DNA of 64,000 nucleotides from CAZMNY01 sp964567745 (lineage in GTDB: Bacteria > Planctomycetota > Planctomycetia > Pirellulales > Pirellulaceae): assembly GCA_964567745.1 (NCBI GenBank), contig CAZMNY010000039.1:1-64000 (forward strand), given 5' to 3'. The first letter of the stretch is position 1. The number at the start of each line of letters is the position of its first letter. The notes beneath the pieces are model-generated. The model searched no databases and was not told the origin of the DNA. It saw nothing but the letters and a program-made list of their open reading frames with translations. The translations under genes and the position numbers were made by a program. Shown here one piece after another: positions 1-8,714 of the stretch.

Positions 1-526
1 CAACCACGTAGGGTTGATCGTTCTTATCCAGCAAGATGTTACCCGGCTTCACGTCACGGTCGACCAAGCCCTGCTTGTGGGCGTAATGCAGCGCCTCGGC
101 CACGGTGGCGACCAGATCGGTAGCCGCAACGAAATCCAGTCGTGACTTCTTCAAACGGTGCGAGAGGTCGGTCCCCTCGATGAACTTGGAGACGATATAG
201 CAAGGGAACTCCGCCGAGCTGCCCACATCGTAGACCGGCACGATGTGGGGATGATCGAGACTTGCGACCGTGCGAGCCTCGGTCAGGTACGCCTCGGCAT
301 CTTCCGGCTTCGAGATCAGTTTGGCATGCGGCACCTTAATGGCGACGTGGCGATCCAGTTGCTCATCGTTCGCCAGATAGACGAGCCCGAAGCTCCCTTT
401 GCCCAACACCTTCTCGATACGGTATCGACCGATACGCTCGGGATGTTCGACGCACGCAGCATCGTCCCGCTTGGGTCTATTCCCACTGGGATCTTGCGTT
501 TCGTCGTGCGGATTCAAATCGTTCAT
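1..526 (-). CDS. Ser/Thr protein kinase, N-terminal part (runs off the window)
   Basis: Reading from an ATG at 526 on the minus strand gives an open frame of at least 175 residues that leaves the window at base 1. After a polar leader of about 32 residues comes a Hanks-type kinase domain: glycine loop GKGSFGLVY near residues 42-50, the VAIK lysine near 64, an HPHIVPVYDV-like segment, and a catalytic loop followed by KPGNILL. The catalytic-loop His of HRD reads Asp here (VDRDVKPGN), a one-base change from His. The rest of the kinase and any C-terminal domain lie outside the window. The family phosphorylates Ser/Thr residues; the substrate is unknown. Confidence 0.9.
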   Translation of the reverse strand, partial: MNDLNPHDETQDPSGNRPKRDDAACVEHPERIGRYRIEKVLGKGSFGLVYLANDEQLDRHVAIKVPHAKLISKPEDAEAYLTEARTVASLDHPHIVPVYDVGSSAEFPCYIVSKFIEGTDLSHRLKKSRLDFVAATDLVATVAEALHYAHKQGLVDRDVKPGNILLDKNDQPYVV

Positions 527-591
527 TGCGTTTGATGGCCTGATTGCGAAAGGTCCTATCTTCGCAAACACAGAAGGCTCAAGCAATTAGG

Positions 592-828
592 TCAGTGATC
601 GCTGGCTAACCCTCTGAAGCCCAAAGACTTGAACAGGTCTGCAATCGCCGCGTCCAGACAGCATTGTTGTCCCACGTATCGCGTGCAATCAATTCGTTCA
701 AGGCTACTTATCCCCGCGCTCCGCCTGGGAATTAACGCCTTAAACTCGGCGTGTTCGCGGAGGCCCGGCGGTTGCTCACGTTTTGGGATTCCAAGCCATG
801 CGTGGTAGGGATCAAAGTCGTTGCCCAT
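592..828 (-). pseudogene. Relic of a planctomycete kinase-associated N-terminal region
   Basis: An ATG at 828 opens a 78-residue frame whose first residues, DFDPYHAWLGIP followed by QPP, match a motif I recognise from many planctomycete proteins, often kinases (DPYHKWLGIPP..QPPNHYRLLG). After QPP the sequence no longer resembles the family (no HYRLLG) and ends after about 60 residues of unremarkable composition. It lies on the same strand as, and just upstream of, the partial kinase at 1-526. I read it as a truncated remnant; a short functional protein cannot be excluded. Confidence 0.4.
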
Positions 829-1152
829 TGCCTTATTACCCTCAATTGAGAACACGGCGTGCGAGCGGAGGGAACGATACAGATGCAGCTCAATTTGCGC
901 CGCTGCAGTATCACAGGCCCAGAGACGCGGTTCAACTATCATCTGGCTTTGGCACGGAAAGCATGTTTTGCCTTCCGATTCCATGAAACAGAAAGACAAC
1001 GGCGTTCAGGTGCGCCGACGTTCGGTTAACCGCGATCCAAAACACATCGGCAGTACGTTGTCGTATAACTCTGCGCATCCCATCTTGCGGACGATTGTAG
1101 AAAGGGCTCACGCGAACACGCGGAGGCCGCGAAGACGTGTGCAAGAAAGCGG

Positions 1153-1182
1153 ATTCGTTTAACCCGTCGCCGCAGGCAAGGC
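1153..1182 (+). repeat. Dispersed intergenic repeat, copy 1
   Basis: A stretch reading TCGTTTAACCCGTCGCCGCA then GGCAAGGC. Close copies occur in both arms of the palindrome at 5925-6021 and at 18245-18272, all outside confidently called coding sequence. The rest of 829-1655 holds no gene I can support. Confidence 0.6.
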
Positions 1183-1473
1183 TTTGATTTGACGCGCAGG
1201 GGATATCGAAAATCAAGCAAGGCGGAGAAAGGAAAAAGAGTCTTGGCCTTCCTTGCAGAACTAGTAGTGGCTACGCCGCGCAGGGGATTCTCGTGTTTTT
1301 CGCGGCTTGTCCATTCTCGTCAGACGAAGTCGGTCACGAAAAAGCACCAAAAGGCGCGAAAAAGAAAGTCGGATAGGGGACGGCTCTTTCGGATAAATCG
1401 TTACACGGCTTGCCCGTGGAGAGTCGCCATTTAAGTGGCGACCAGAAATTGCGTGTGCGCAGTAAGAACGAAA

Positions 1474-1573
1474 NNNNNNNNNNNNNNNNNNNNNNNNNNN
1501 NNNNNNNNNNNNNNNNNNNNNNNNNNNNNNNNNNNNNNNNNNNNNNNNNNNNNNNNNNNNNNNNNNNNNNNNN
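1474..1573. other. Assembly gap (100 N)
   Basis: Exactly 100 N, the usual placeholder for a gap of unknown size. The 3' edge starts inside a 12-bp tandem repeat and the 5' edge ends in a degenerate copy (GTAAGAACGAAA), so the gap probably is unassembled repeat. Confidence 0.98.
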
Positions 1574-1640
1574 GTGAAAACGAAAGTGAAAACGAAAGTG
1601 AAAACGAAAGTGAAAACGAAAGTGAAAACGAAAGTGAAAA
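1574..1640 (+). repeat. 12-bp tandem repeat, about 5.5 copies next to the gap
   Basis: The unit GTGAAAACGAAA is repeated perfectly from the edge of the N run: copies start at 1574, 1586, 1598, 1610 and 1622, then a partial copy to 1640. It ends 16 bases before the stop codon of the SDR gene that reads towards it. Twelve is a multiple of three, so the array reads as a simple tetrapeptide repeat in any frame, but I see no gene using it. Confidence 0.95.
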
Positions 1641-1655
1641 GTGCGGAGCGTATCG

Positions 1656-2438
1656 CTAGCTGCTTTTGGGAGGAACGCCAAGCGACTTGCCGCCGTCGAT
1701 GGCGATCATGGTTCCGGTAATGAAGACGGATTCGTCGCGCACCAGGTAGGCGACGGCGGAGGCGATCTCGTCAGGGCGAATCATGCGTCCGTTGCTTTGG
1801 GCGAGCGGACTTGCGGCGATGTAACTGGCTCGCGCAGACTCGGGGTCGTCGCGAGAATTCAAGTCGTCGTTCATCATACGCGTATCGCCAACCGGGCCCG
1901 GGCAAACGGCGTTGACTCGGATTCGGTCGACGCTGTGGCACAGCGCGAGACTCTTCGTCAGCGCGACAAGCGCGCCCTTGCTGATCGAATAGACCGGATC
2001 GTGGGCGCGGGGCAGCAGACCTGCGTTGCTTGAGACATTGACGATCGAGCCACCATGAGGCTTCATTCGCTTGATGGCGTGCTTACAGCCAAAAAAAGCG
2101 CCCTTGAGATTTGTGTCGAGCACCCGATCCCAGTCGGCTTCATCGACTTCGGTGATTGGCTTGATCAGACCGATTCCCGCATTGTTCACCAAAGCGTGAA
2201 GCCTCCCCTGCTCGTCGCAGCCTTGCTCGATCAGCTGGCGCACATCGGACTCGCTGCGAACGTCGCAGCCGACGAATCGAATGCCGAGGCGATCGAATTG
2301 CTCGCGGTTTTCGGGCAACTCGTCCAGGTCGCCGACGGTCACGCGAGCTCCCAATTCCGCCAGCATCACCGCGCAAGCTCGGCCAATTCCCGATGTTCCG
2401 CCGGTCACGACAGCCGCCCGTCCGGAAAGTGAGTCCAT
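1656..2438 (-). CDS. Short-chain dehydrogenase/reductase (SDR)
   Basis: A 260-residue protein of normal length for a classical SDR: an NAD(P)-dependent cytosolic oxidoreductase acting on alcohol or keto groups. The cofactor motif TGGTSGIG is at residues 12-19 and the NNAG motif at 85-88. The active site has Asn110, Ser136/137, Tyr150 and Lys154 (YSISK). The C-terminal segment with PxGPVGDTRM and FITGTMIAIDGG is typical. Asp at the end of the second strand (VGDLDE) suggests NAD preference. Substrate not predictable. It diverges from the ECF sigma gene and has no obvious operon partner; its 3' end lies next to the tandem repeat. Confidence 0.92.
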   Translation of the reverse strand: MDSLSGRAAVVTGGTSGIGRACAVMLAELGARVTVGDLDELPENREQFDRLGIRFVGCDVRSESDVRQLIEQGCDEQGRLHALVNNAGIGLIKPITEVDEADWDRVLDTNLKGAFFGCKHAIKRMKPHGGSIVNVSSNAGLLPRAHDPVYSISKGALVALTKSLALCHSVDRIRVNAVCPGPVGDTRMMNDDLNSRDDPESARASYIAASPLAQSNGRMIRPDEIASAVAYLVRDESVFITGTMIAIDGGKSLGVPPKSS

Positions 2439-2611
2439 TTGATCTATCGCCTTGTGAGGTTTACGTTTAGCACGGCCAACTCGATCGTTGTATGCTGCTC
2501 GACGCGGAGAGAATAGCCAGGATTGGACCGATTTTTCAAAAATGACTAAGACAATCCCCGCTCGATCGTAGTACCGATTGGGAGCCGGCCACAGAGATTG
2601 GAAAGCACGGA

Positions 2612-3142
2612 ATGAACGAACGCAATGGAACGTCGCGCGAAGTTTGGCTTCGACAAGTCGTGGAGCAGTACGAGTGCCGGCTCGTCCGATTCGTCACACG
2701 ACTACTAGCCGGTGATGTCGAACGGGCTCGCGATGTCGTTCAAGACGCGTTTCTCAAACTGTGTCGTGAAGACACCGAATCGGTACAAGACCATGTGGGC
2801 CCGTGGCTTTTTACCGTTTGCCGCAATCGGGCCTTGGACATCCGCAAGAAGGAGTCCCGAATGAATCCGCTTAGCGACGTGCAAGCCGCATCACGTCCCA
2901 GTCGCGAACCGAATCAAGCCGAGACGCTTGAGACTCGCGAGTCAGCTGGGCAGGCCCTCAAGTTGCTCGCCAGCCTGCCAGACAAACAACAGGAAGTGAT
3001 TCGCATGAAAGTGGAGCACGGCCTGAGTTATCGGGAGATCGGCAGCGTGTTGGGCATTAGCGTGTCCAACGTCGGCTACTTGATCCATCAGGGAATGAAA
3101 ACCCTTCGACATCGCTACGTTTTGTCCGAAGGTTCTGCCTAA
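2612..3142 (+). CDS. ECF-type RNA polymerase sigma-70 factor
   Basis: A 176-residue extracytoplasmic-function sigma factor. Region 2 (DVVQDAFLKLCRE, near residues 42-55, and the WLFTVCRNRALD segment) binds core polymerase and the -10 element. Region 4 (LPDKQQEVIRMKVEHGLSYREIGSVLGIS, about 122-152) is the -35 helix-turn-helix. A polar linker separates them. The next gene on the strand starts 57 bases downstream and carries an anti-sigma-like N-terminus plus a transmembrane helix, so it is the probable membrane-bound regulator of this factor. Target promoters are not evident from the window. Confidence 0.93.
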   Translation: MNERNGTSREVWLRQVVEQYECRLVRFVTRLLAGDVERARDVVQDAFLKLCREDTESVQDHVGPWLFTVCRNRALDIRKKESRMNPLSDVQAASRPSREPNQAETLETRESAGQALKLLASLPDKQQEVIRMKVEHGLSYREIGSVLGISVSNVGYLIHQGMKTLRHRYVLSEGSA

Positions 3143-3198
3143 CAGCGCGTCACTCATTCGCCTTTCATTTTGTGTTGGGCGAAGCCAGGAGATAGAAA

Positions 3199-5832
3199 AT
3201 GAACAAATTCGATCCTCAAGACGCTCAGATCACGGCCTACGTGTTCGACGAGTTGGATACGGCGGAGCGTGCTGCGTTCGAGACGGAGCTCGCTTCGAGC
3301 CCCGAACTGCAGCAAGCGGTCGAGCAGACTCGTACAGTGCTATCTGTATTGGAAGCTGAGATCGCGGCACAGCCGAACGAGTCGCTCTCGAAAGAACAGC
3401 AGGCGAAAATCGACGCTGCGATCGCCGAGTCGGGTCGGCAGACTCCGCCGCAGCCGCCTCTGGCAAAGCCTCCAGCCAGTCCGACTCCGGCGAGCCAGCC
3501 ACAAAAGGCTCAACCGAAAGTCACGCCAGCGCGAGGAGGCCGCGGCCGGCTGTGGGCAGCGATCGCGATCGTCGAAGCGGCGGCGCTTGCTGTCGGAGGC
3601 GTCATCGTTTTCAGTGGAGGCCCTTCGTATGATCGCTCACCCGTTGCGGTGATGGATTCTCCTGCAGCCGGCATGTCTTCAAAGGAAGAGTCATTTGACG
3701 AGTCGAGCGTGGCAGGCGACGAAGGCATGGGCATGGGGAGTTCTCAAGATGATGGCATTGCGGCTCCCGGCGGTAAATTTGGGAGTGGGCCGGCTCGAAC
3801 CGAATCGGGCGTTCAAGAGACAACAGCGCCGGCGGAGTCGGTAAGGGGTGGACTGGCTGGCCCGCCAACGACGTCGACGCCTAAAGTCGCCACTGCCAAT
3901 TCGGGCCTCGCCGATCCTCAACGGCGAAGTTTGCCTGCCGCTCCGGGCGGTTCCGCGCCGCCTCGCGCGACCAAACCGACCTCGCGTTCGGTTTCATCGA
4001 ATAGCTTGGCTGGTGCCGCGCCGTCACCAGAACCTTCGGCTTCGCGACAACCCGGCGCGCCAACTCGCGTTGCCAGAGGGCCTGGGGCGCCTTCGCCTGC
4101 GGGCGATCACCCATATGACTTGCCCACGGGCGGTCAACCACAAACCAAGTCGGTGAGTGATGGTTATGGCGGCGGCGGTTTGGGAGTAGGCGGCGCTCCG
4201 GGGCTTGGGTTTGCCGGCGGAGCTCCAGGCGGTTTGGCATCGAATAAGCCGTCACCGTCCGGTTTCGATTCGCGCCCGGTCTTCGAAGCCAAGAATTTGG
4301 GCAGCGTACCGTTCGGCCGAGGAAGCGGGATTGGCGGCGGAAAGCCGCTTGACGATGGCGGTCTAGGCTTCGGTGATCAAGGCTCCGGCCCCGGCCAGGG
4401 CGGAGACCAATACGAACGCATCGTTGAGAACGATTTCCTCTCACCGTGGGATTCGCCTTACTCAACGTTTTCAATCGACGTCGACACTGCGGCCTACTCC
4501 AAGGTCCGCATGTACCTCAATCAGAATCAATTGCCTCGCCCTGACGCGGTGCGGATCGAAGAGCTGATCAACTACTTCCCCTATGCGTATGAACCGCCTT
4601 CATCGGACGAGAGCGCACCGCCTTTCGCGGCTCGTATGTCGCTCTCCGAATGCCCTTGGAATCCGAATCATCGCCTCGTGCGAATCGGCGTCAAAGGGCA
4701 GGAGATTGAGCCAGATCAACGACCGTCGAGCAACCTGGTGTTCCTGATCGACGTCTCGGGATCGATGGGGCGAGCCAACAAATTGCCGCTGTTGCTCGAA
4801 GGCATGAAGATGTTGGTCGAGCAGTTGAATGAGAACGACACGGTTTCGATCGCTGTCTACGCCGGCAGCGCCGGTTTGGTGCTCGAGCCGACAGGTGGAG
4901 AACAGCAGCAGACGATTATCGATTCGCTCTCCCGACTCAAGGCAGGTGGTTCAACCAACGGCGGCGCCGGTATCAAACTGGCGTACAAGACGGCCTTGGA
5001 CAACTTTATCGAAGGCGGAGTCAATCGAGTTATTCTTTGCACCGACGGCGACTTCAACGTTGGCGTAACCGGCAATGACGAACTGGTTCGCCTGGCGGAA
5101 AAGAACGCCAAGGATGGGGTCTTCCTCTCAGTTCTCGGATTCGGCATGGGCAACCATAACGATTTGATGCTTGAGAAAGTCTCCAACAAGGGCAATGGAA
5201 ACTACGCCTTCATCGACACCGTTTCGGAAGCTCGCAAGGTCTTGGTCGATGAGATGAGTTCGACGCTCGTGACGATCGCCAAGGACGTTAAGATTCAAGT
5301 CGAGTTCAATCCGGAACGCGTTGCGGCCTACCGCTTGATTGGCTACGAAAACCGAATCTTGGCGGCCGAGGATTTCAACGACGACACCAAAGACGCTGGC
5401 GAGATTGGTGCCGGCCACGCGGTCACGGCTCTTTACGAGATTGTGCCGAAAGGCGCCGAGGAGAAGCCGGAATTGTCCGAGGTCGACTCGCTCAAATACC
5501 AGCGGCCGCGCAAGCTGACGAAGGAAGCAGGTGCCGACGAGTTGCTCACGCTCAAGATGCGGTACAAGAAGCCGGATGGCGACACGAGCACCAAGGTTGA
5601 GTTTCCTCTGAAGGACAAAGTGATCAAGTTCGGTGAAGCGGATATCGATTTCCGCTTCACAGCCGCTGTCGCCTCTTTCGGCATGCTCCTTCGCGGCTCG
5701 CAGTTCCAAGGCGACGCATCGTTCGACGCGGTCCTCGAGATCGCAAGCGAAGCGGCCAAGGGCGATGAGGTCGGTTATCGCACCGAGTTCCTCGAACTAG
5801 TCAAGAAGGCAAGAATGCTGAGCGGTAAGTAG
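3199..5832 (+). CDS. Anti-sigma-like membrane protein fused to a YfbK-type VWA domain
   Basis: An 877-residue protein. Residues 1-60 (AYVFDELDTAERAAFETELA...) look like the cytoplasmic domain of anti-sigma factors but lack the zinc-binding Cys/His set. One transmembrane helix follows at about 118-138. A long Pro/Ser/Gly-rich stretch (about 140-405, with GGGLGVGG-like runs) leads to a YfbK-type N-terminal domain (about 410-470), a von Willebrand A domain with the MIDAS motif DVSGS near 516-520 and a later Thr/Asp pair, and a C-terminal DUF3520-like region. Paired with the sigma gene 57 bases upstream. Inference: the external VWA part senses or binds a ligand and the inner part holds the sigma factor. 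An AGGAGATAG-like ribosome site precedes the ATG. Confidence 0.9.
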   Translation: MNKFDPQDAQITAYVFDELDTAERAAFETELASSPELQQAVEQTRTVLSVLEAEIAAQPNESLSKEQQAKIDAAIAESGRQTPPQPPLAKPPASPTPASQPQKAQPKVTPARGGRGRLWAAIAIVEAAALAVGGVIVFSGGPSYDRSPVAVMDSPAAGMSSKEESFDESSVAGDEGMGMGSSQDDGIAAPGGKFGSGPARTESGVQETTAPAESVRGGLAGPPTTSTPKVATANSGLADPQRRSLPAAPGGSAPPRATKPTSRSVSSNSLAGAAPSPEPSASRQPGAPTRVARGPGAPSPAGDHPYDLPTGGQPQTKSVSDGYGGGGLGVGGAPGLGFAGGAPGGLASNKPSPSGFDSRPVFEAKNLGSVPFGRGSGIGGGKPLDDGGLGFGDQGSGPGQGGDQYERIVENDFLSPWDSPYSTFSIDVDTAAYSKVRMYLNQNQLPRPDAVRIEELINYFPYAYEPPSSDESAPPFAARMSLSECPWNPNHRLVRIGVKGQEIEPDQRPSSNLVFLIDVSGSMGRANKLPLLLEGMKMLVEQLNENDTVSIAVYAGSAGLVLEPTGGEQQQTIIDSLSRLKAGGSTNGGAGIKLAYKTALDNFIEGGVNRVILCTDGDFNVGVTGNDELVRLAEKNAKDGVFLSVLGFGMGNHNDLMLEKVSNKGNGNYAFIDTVSEARKVLVDEMSSTLVTIAKDVKIQVEFNPERVAAYRLIGYENRILAAEDFNDDTKDAGEIGAGHAVTALYEIVPKGAEEKPELSEVDSLKYQRPRKLTKEAGADELLTLKMRYKKPDGDTSTKVEFPLKDKVIKFGEADIDFRFTAAVASFGMLLRGSQFQGDASFDAVLEIASEAAKGDEVGYRTEFLELVKKARMLSGK

Positions 5833-5857
5833 GCGTTTCGCAGAAGCCAAAATCGAC

Positions 5858-5895
5858 ACCCAGAGCTTGCGTCCATCCGCGAGCTCTGGGTTTTT
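5858..5895 (+). terminator. Intrinsic terminator of the sigma/VWA operon
   Basis: A perfect 10-bp stem ACCCAGAGCT / AGCTCTGGGT (5858-5867 and 5882-5891), loop of 14, directly followed by TTTTTC. It lies 26 bases after the VWA stop codon. Confidence 0.9.
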
Positions 5896-5924
5896 CATTG
5901 CGTCCACAATACCCCGCTCGCGCG

Positions 5925-6021
5925 TATTCGTTTACCCCGTGTGCCGCAGGCAAGGTGCGTCGTCATGGACGATCGGTGTGCGAGGGCAGCCTCGCCTGCG
6001 GCAACGGGGTAAACGAAAATA
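5925..6021. repeat. Long imperfect palindrome built from the dispersed repeat
   Basis: The left arm (5925-5955, ATTCGTTTACCCCGT then GCCGCAGGCAAGG) is mirrored by the right arm (5989-6021, GCCTCGCCTGCGGCAACGGGGT then AAACGAAAAT), with about 33 bases between. The same core occurs alone at 1153-1182 and 18245-18272. It may be a REP/MITE-like element. The rest of 5896-6241 holds further low-complexity repeat-like sequence (GCACTAGTGCAGCG, CAAGTTACGCCGA) and no gene. Confidence 0.75.
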
Positions 6022-6241
6022 TTCGCCCTAGTGCTGTGTTACATCTTGGAATTGGGATCGACAATTCGTTTGGTCAACGCCCGCCACGGCGAATCGGGTG
6101 CGCCACCCTAAAACTAAGGCGTAACGCAGCACTAGTGCAGCGTCAACACTAAGAATTAGGATCCCAGTGTTTGTATCGTACGCCGCCAAGTCAAGTTACG
6201 CCGAAGCCAACCCCCATTTTTTGAGTTGACGCGGCACTAGC

Positions 6242-6705
6242 CTATTCTTGATCGTTCTCGCTCTTCTCCGGGGCTCGACGAATGAAGGCGTAGCCTAGCA
6301 GAATGAATTGAAGAGGGACGTAGGCGAACAACATCGTCGGCGGATCGGAGGGAGCCAGTGCTGCTGCGGCGGTGACAATTGCCAACGAGCCAACGACGAC
6401 GCCCTTCAAGTTGAGCCCTCGCGACCAAGCGATCAGCCATCGGGATGGCAAGTTCGGCGCCATGGTGCATACCAGCACGACGGCAAGCCTGGTCAAAGAC
6501 CAGAATTGCAGACGATTGGGAAGCAAGCTTGCGAGCCCGACCGAAAGCAGCACGAGGAGAAAAACTGCGACTTCAAGGACGCCCAATGCACCAACCAATT
6601 TGGCGATCGCGAGAATCACAGCAAGGCAAGTGACCCAGATTAGCAGCTCTTTTAAGCGAAACTGAAGCCGGTCCGCGCGAGTTGGGCACCTGAGTTGTCG
6701 TTCAT
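6242..6705 (-). pseudogene. Small membrane protein of planctomycete type, apparent frameshift near the start
   Basis: The open part (6242 to about 6667) encodes a hydrophobic protein with about four membrane segments: IWVTCLAVILAIAKLVGALG, then VLEVAVFLLVLLSVGLASLL, VVVGSLAIVTAAAALA and MLFAYVPLQFILLGYAF. A leader reading LQFRLKELL before the first helix matches a common planctomycete opening (LQFSLRTLL). No ATG, GTG or TTG precedes it in frame. An ATG at 6705 starts a leader (MNDNSGAQLARTG) in another frame that joins exactly to LQFRLKELL if one G is added at 6668-6669. The ATG lies 48 bases after the stop of the cupredoxin gene, so it probably belonged to that operon. If the shift is a sequencing error the gene is intact; otherwise a GTG at 6619 could start a truncated form. 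Confidence 0.65.
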
Positions 6706-6752
6706 CGATCGCGCCAATGCAGTCGAGCCCTGTTGAGTTAAGACATAATAGT

Positions 6753-8714
6753 CTATGGTGCCGCGCCGTTACCGCTCGTGATATAAGCCAGCAATTCGAA
6801 TATCTCGTCTTCGGTAAAACGATCGAGTAACGCTTTGGGCATCAGTGATTTGGTTGACCGGATGACCTCTTCGATCTCGTCCTTCTTGACCACGATCGGC
6901 TTGGGGTCTTCGGGATTCACCACGATTGAGATTGATTCTTTATCGTCGGCGACAACCACCCCCGAAAGCACTCGACCATCTTCAGTCGCGACGAGCTGCA
7001 AGGCGTACTTGGGATCGACTTTGTGCGACGGATCGAGAATCTCTCGAAGGACACCGACTCGGTCGCCTTTCCATCTCTCGAGCACGTCGGTCAGTTCAGG
7101 CCCCACCGCTCCGCCAACCTTGTTCATCTTATGGCACTGAGCACAGGTGGCCTGGGTGAAAATACGCTCGCCAATCTCAGCCGATCGGCCTCGCAAGCCC
7201 TCAGCCACCTTGTCGGCGAGGTCTTCAATCGTCCACTGCTTGACGAAGGAACGATTGTTGCCCGTCGGGTCTTTCGGTTCGATCGGGTTCTTGGCGAAGG
7301 CGTCCAAGTCGTCAACGACGATCATTACTCCGTACATTCGCATCCAATGGCGAGGAAACGTGCAGACAAACGGGTACTCGCCCGGCTCAGTCGGCGCGGT
7401 AAACGTCAAACGGAATTGCTGGCCGGACGCGACCATCGGCGTAGCTTGTAACACGTTGTCTGATTTTGGAACGTATTGTTTGCCGCTGACTGACGTGGTC
7501 GGGCCGACGGCAGCTCCTTCCATCGCGACTTCCTTGAGTGCGCCGGGTGCGGTCACGACAAGATTGTGAGGCATGAGATCCTCGTTGTTCAGCACGATCT
7601 GAACGGGCCGGCCCGCTTCGACCGCGAAGTGGCGAATGTCGTAACGCATCTCCTCTTCAACCGTGTGAACAACAACCACCCGAACCGTGACCGCTCGTAG
7701 GCGTTCGCGATACGATTTCGCTTCTTCAATTGGCGCTTTGACCATCAATTGGTCGGCAAGCTGCATCGTGTCGATGAAGTTGTCGCTCGTTCGCTTGGCG
7801 GCCGGCGTCGACTCAGCATGTTTGACAAGCTTTCCAAGCAGCACCGTCGCATCATTCGCGTCGCGGGCTTTGCTCGGAATCCTCAGCATCGTCTTGACCG
7901 CGGCATCCCGCATTCCCTTGTTATCGAACAGAGTGGCCGCAAGTGAAAACGTATCGGCCTGGTCTCGTTCGATGAAGCCTAACGCCCCGACGGCAGCTCG
8001 ACGCACTGGCTCGGTGTGCGAGAGGGAGACCAGCCCCACGACGGCCGGACGCAGCTCGGAACGCAACTTGGCCTTGCTCATCACGATCGCGCCTAGGAAA
8101 TCGAGCGTCCCTTGTTCGCTATTGCCCGACAACTGTTTCGCTCGCTCACTTTCTTCCGCGGCGATCAGTGACGCGTAGCCAGCCGAACGCATGACCGGGT
8201 TGTCTGATTTGCATGCGGCAAGTATTGCCTCGAGATGAGTCAGCAGAGTCTCTTTCGAATTCTTGAGGACCAGGCCTGCGAGCTGCCTTGTCACTCGGCG
8301 TTCGCTTCGATCGTCGCCGTCGAGTGAATCCATCGCCTGCAGAAGGACCGAGATCGGCTCGTTCTTGTCGATTGCTGCAATTGCCTTAATCGCGTGCTCG
8401 CGATGTTGGTTCGACATTCCTGCTCGAGTGAGAATCGCTTGATAAATCGGCTTGTATTTCTTGCCGTCGGTCTTCCGCTCAACCATCAGCAACCTCGCGT
8501 TGTCGAGTCGCTTGAGTTGATAGGCGACGATTCGCGGGCTCTTGTCGAGAAAAATGCGAGGCGGCGGCATTTTCGCCTCTTCGGCGTGCTCGTGGTGATC
8601 GTGCTCGTCCGCCGCAACCAGAAGGACGCAAGACAAGATCGAGAACAGACTGAGCAACGAAAGCAGAATAGGTTTGGCGAACATCATCTCTTGGTCACTG
8701 TAACTCTTGGTCAC
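6753..8714 (-). CDS. Exported HEAT-repeat / azurin-like cupredoxin / cytochrome c protein
   Basis: A 653-residue protein with an N-terminal signal or anchor (residues 10-35) and a His/Glu-rich mature start (DEHDHHEHAEE). Helical repeats that look like HEAT units span about 60-330. A cupredoxin domain (about 345-470) has the type-1 copper ligands His near 381 (MPHNLVV) and the C-x4-H-x3-M triad near 452-461 (CTFPRHWMRM). A C-terminal haem domain has CAQCHK near 525-530 and a distal Met-rich tail, similar to the planctomycete haem-binding domain family. It likely passes electrons outside the cytoplasmic membrane. It begins 3 bases inside the end of the oxidoreductase gene, so the two are translationally coupled. 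Confidence 0.9.
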   Translation of the reverse strand: MTKSYSDQEMMFAKPILLSLLSLFSILSCVLLVAADEHDHHEHAEEAKMPPPRIFLDKSPRIVAYQLKRLDNARLLMVERKTDGKKYKPIYQAILTRAGMSNQHREHAIKAIAAIDKNEPISVLLQAMDSLDGDDRSERRVTRQLAGLVLKNSKETLLTHLEAILAACKSDNPVMRSAGYASLIAAEESERAKQLSGNSEQGTLDFLGAIVMSKAKLRSELRPAVVGLVSLSHTEPVRRAAVGALGFIERDQADTFSLAATLFDNKGMRDAAVKTMLRIPSKARDANDATVLLGKLVKHAESTPAAKRTSDNFIDTMQLADQLMVKAPIEEAKSYRERLRAVTVRVVVVHTVEEEMRYDIRHFAVEAGRPVQIVLNNEDLMPHNLVVTAPGALKEVAMEGAAVGPTTSVSGKQYVPKSDNVLQATPMVASGQQFRLTFTAPTEPGEYPFVCTFPRHWMRMYGVMIVVDDLDAFAKNPIEPKDPTGNNRSFVKQWTIEDLADKVAEGLRGRSAEIGERIFTQATCAQCHKMNKVGGAVGPELTDVLERWKGDRVGVLREILDPSHKVDPKYALQLVATEDGRVLSGVVVADDKESISIVVNPEDPKPIVVKKDEIEEVIRSTKSLMPKALLDRFTEDEIFELLAYITSGNGAAP

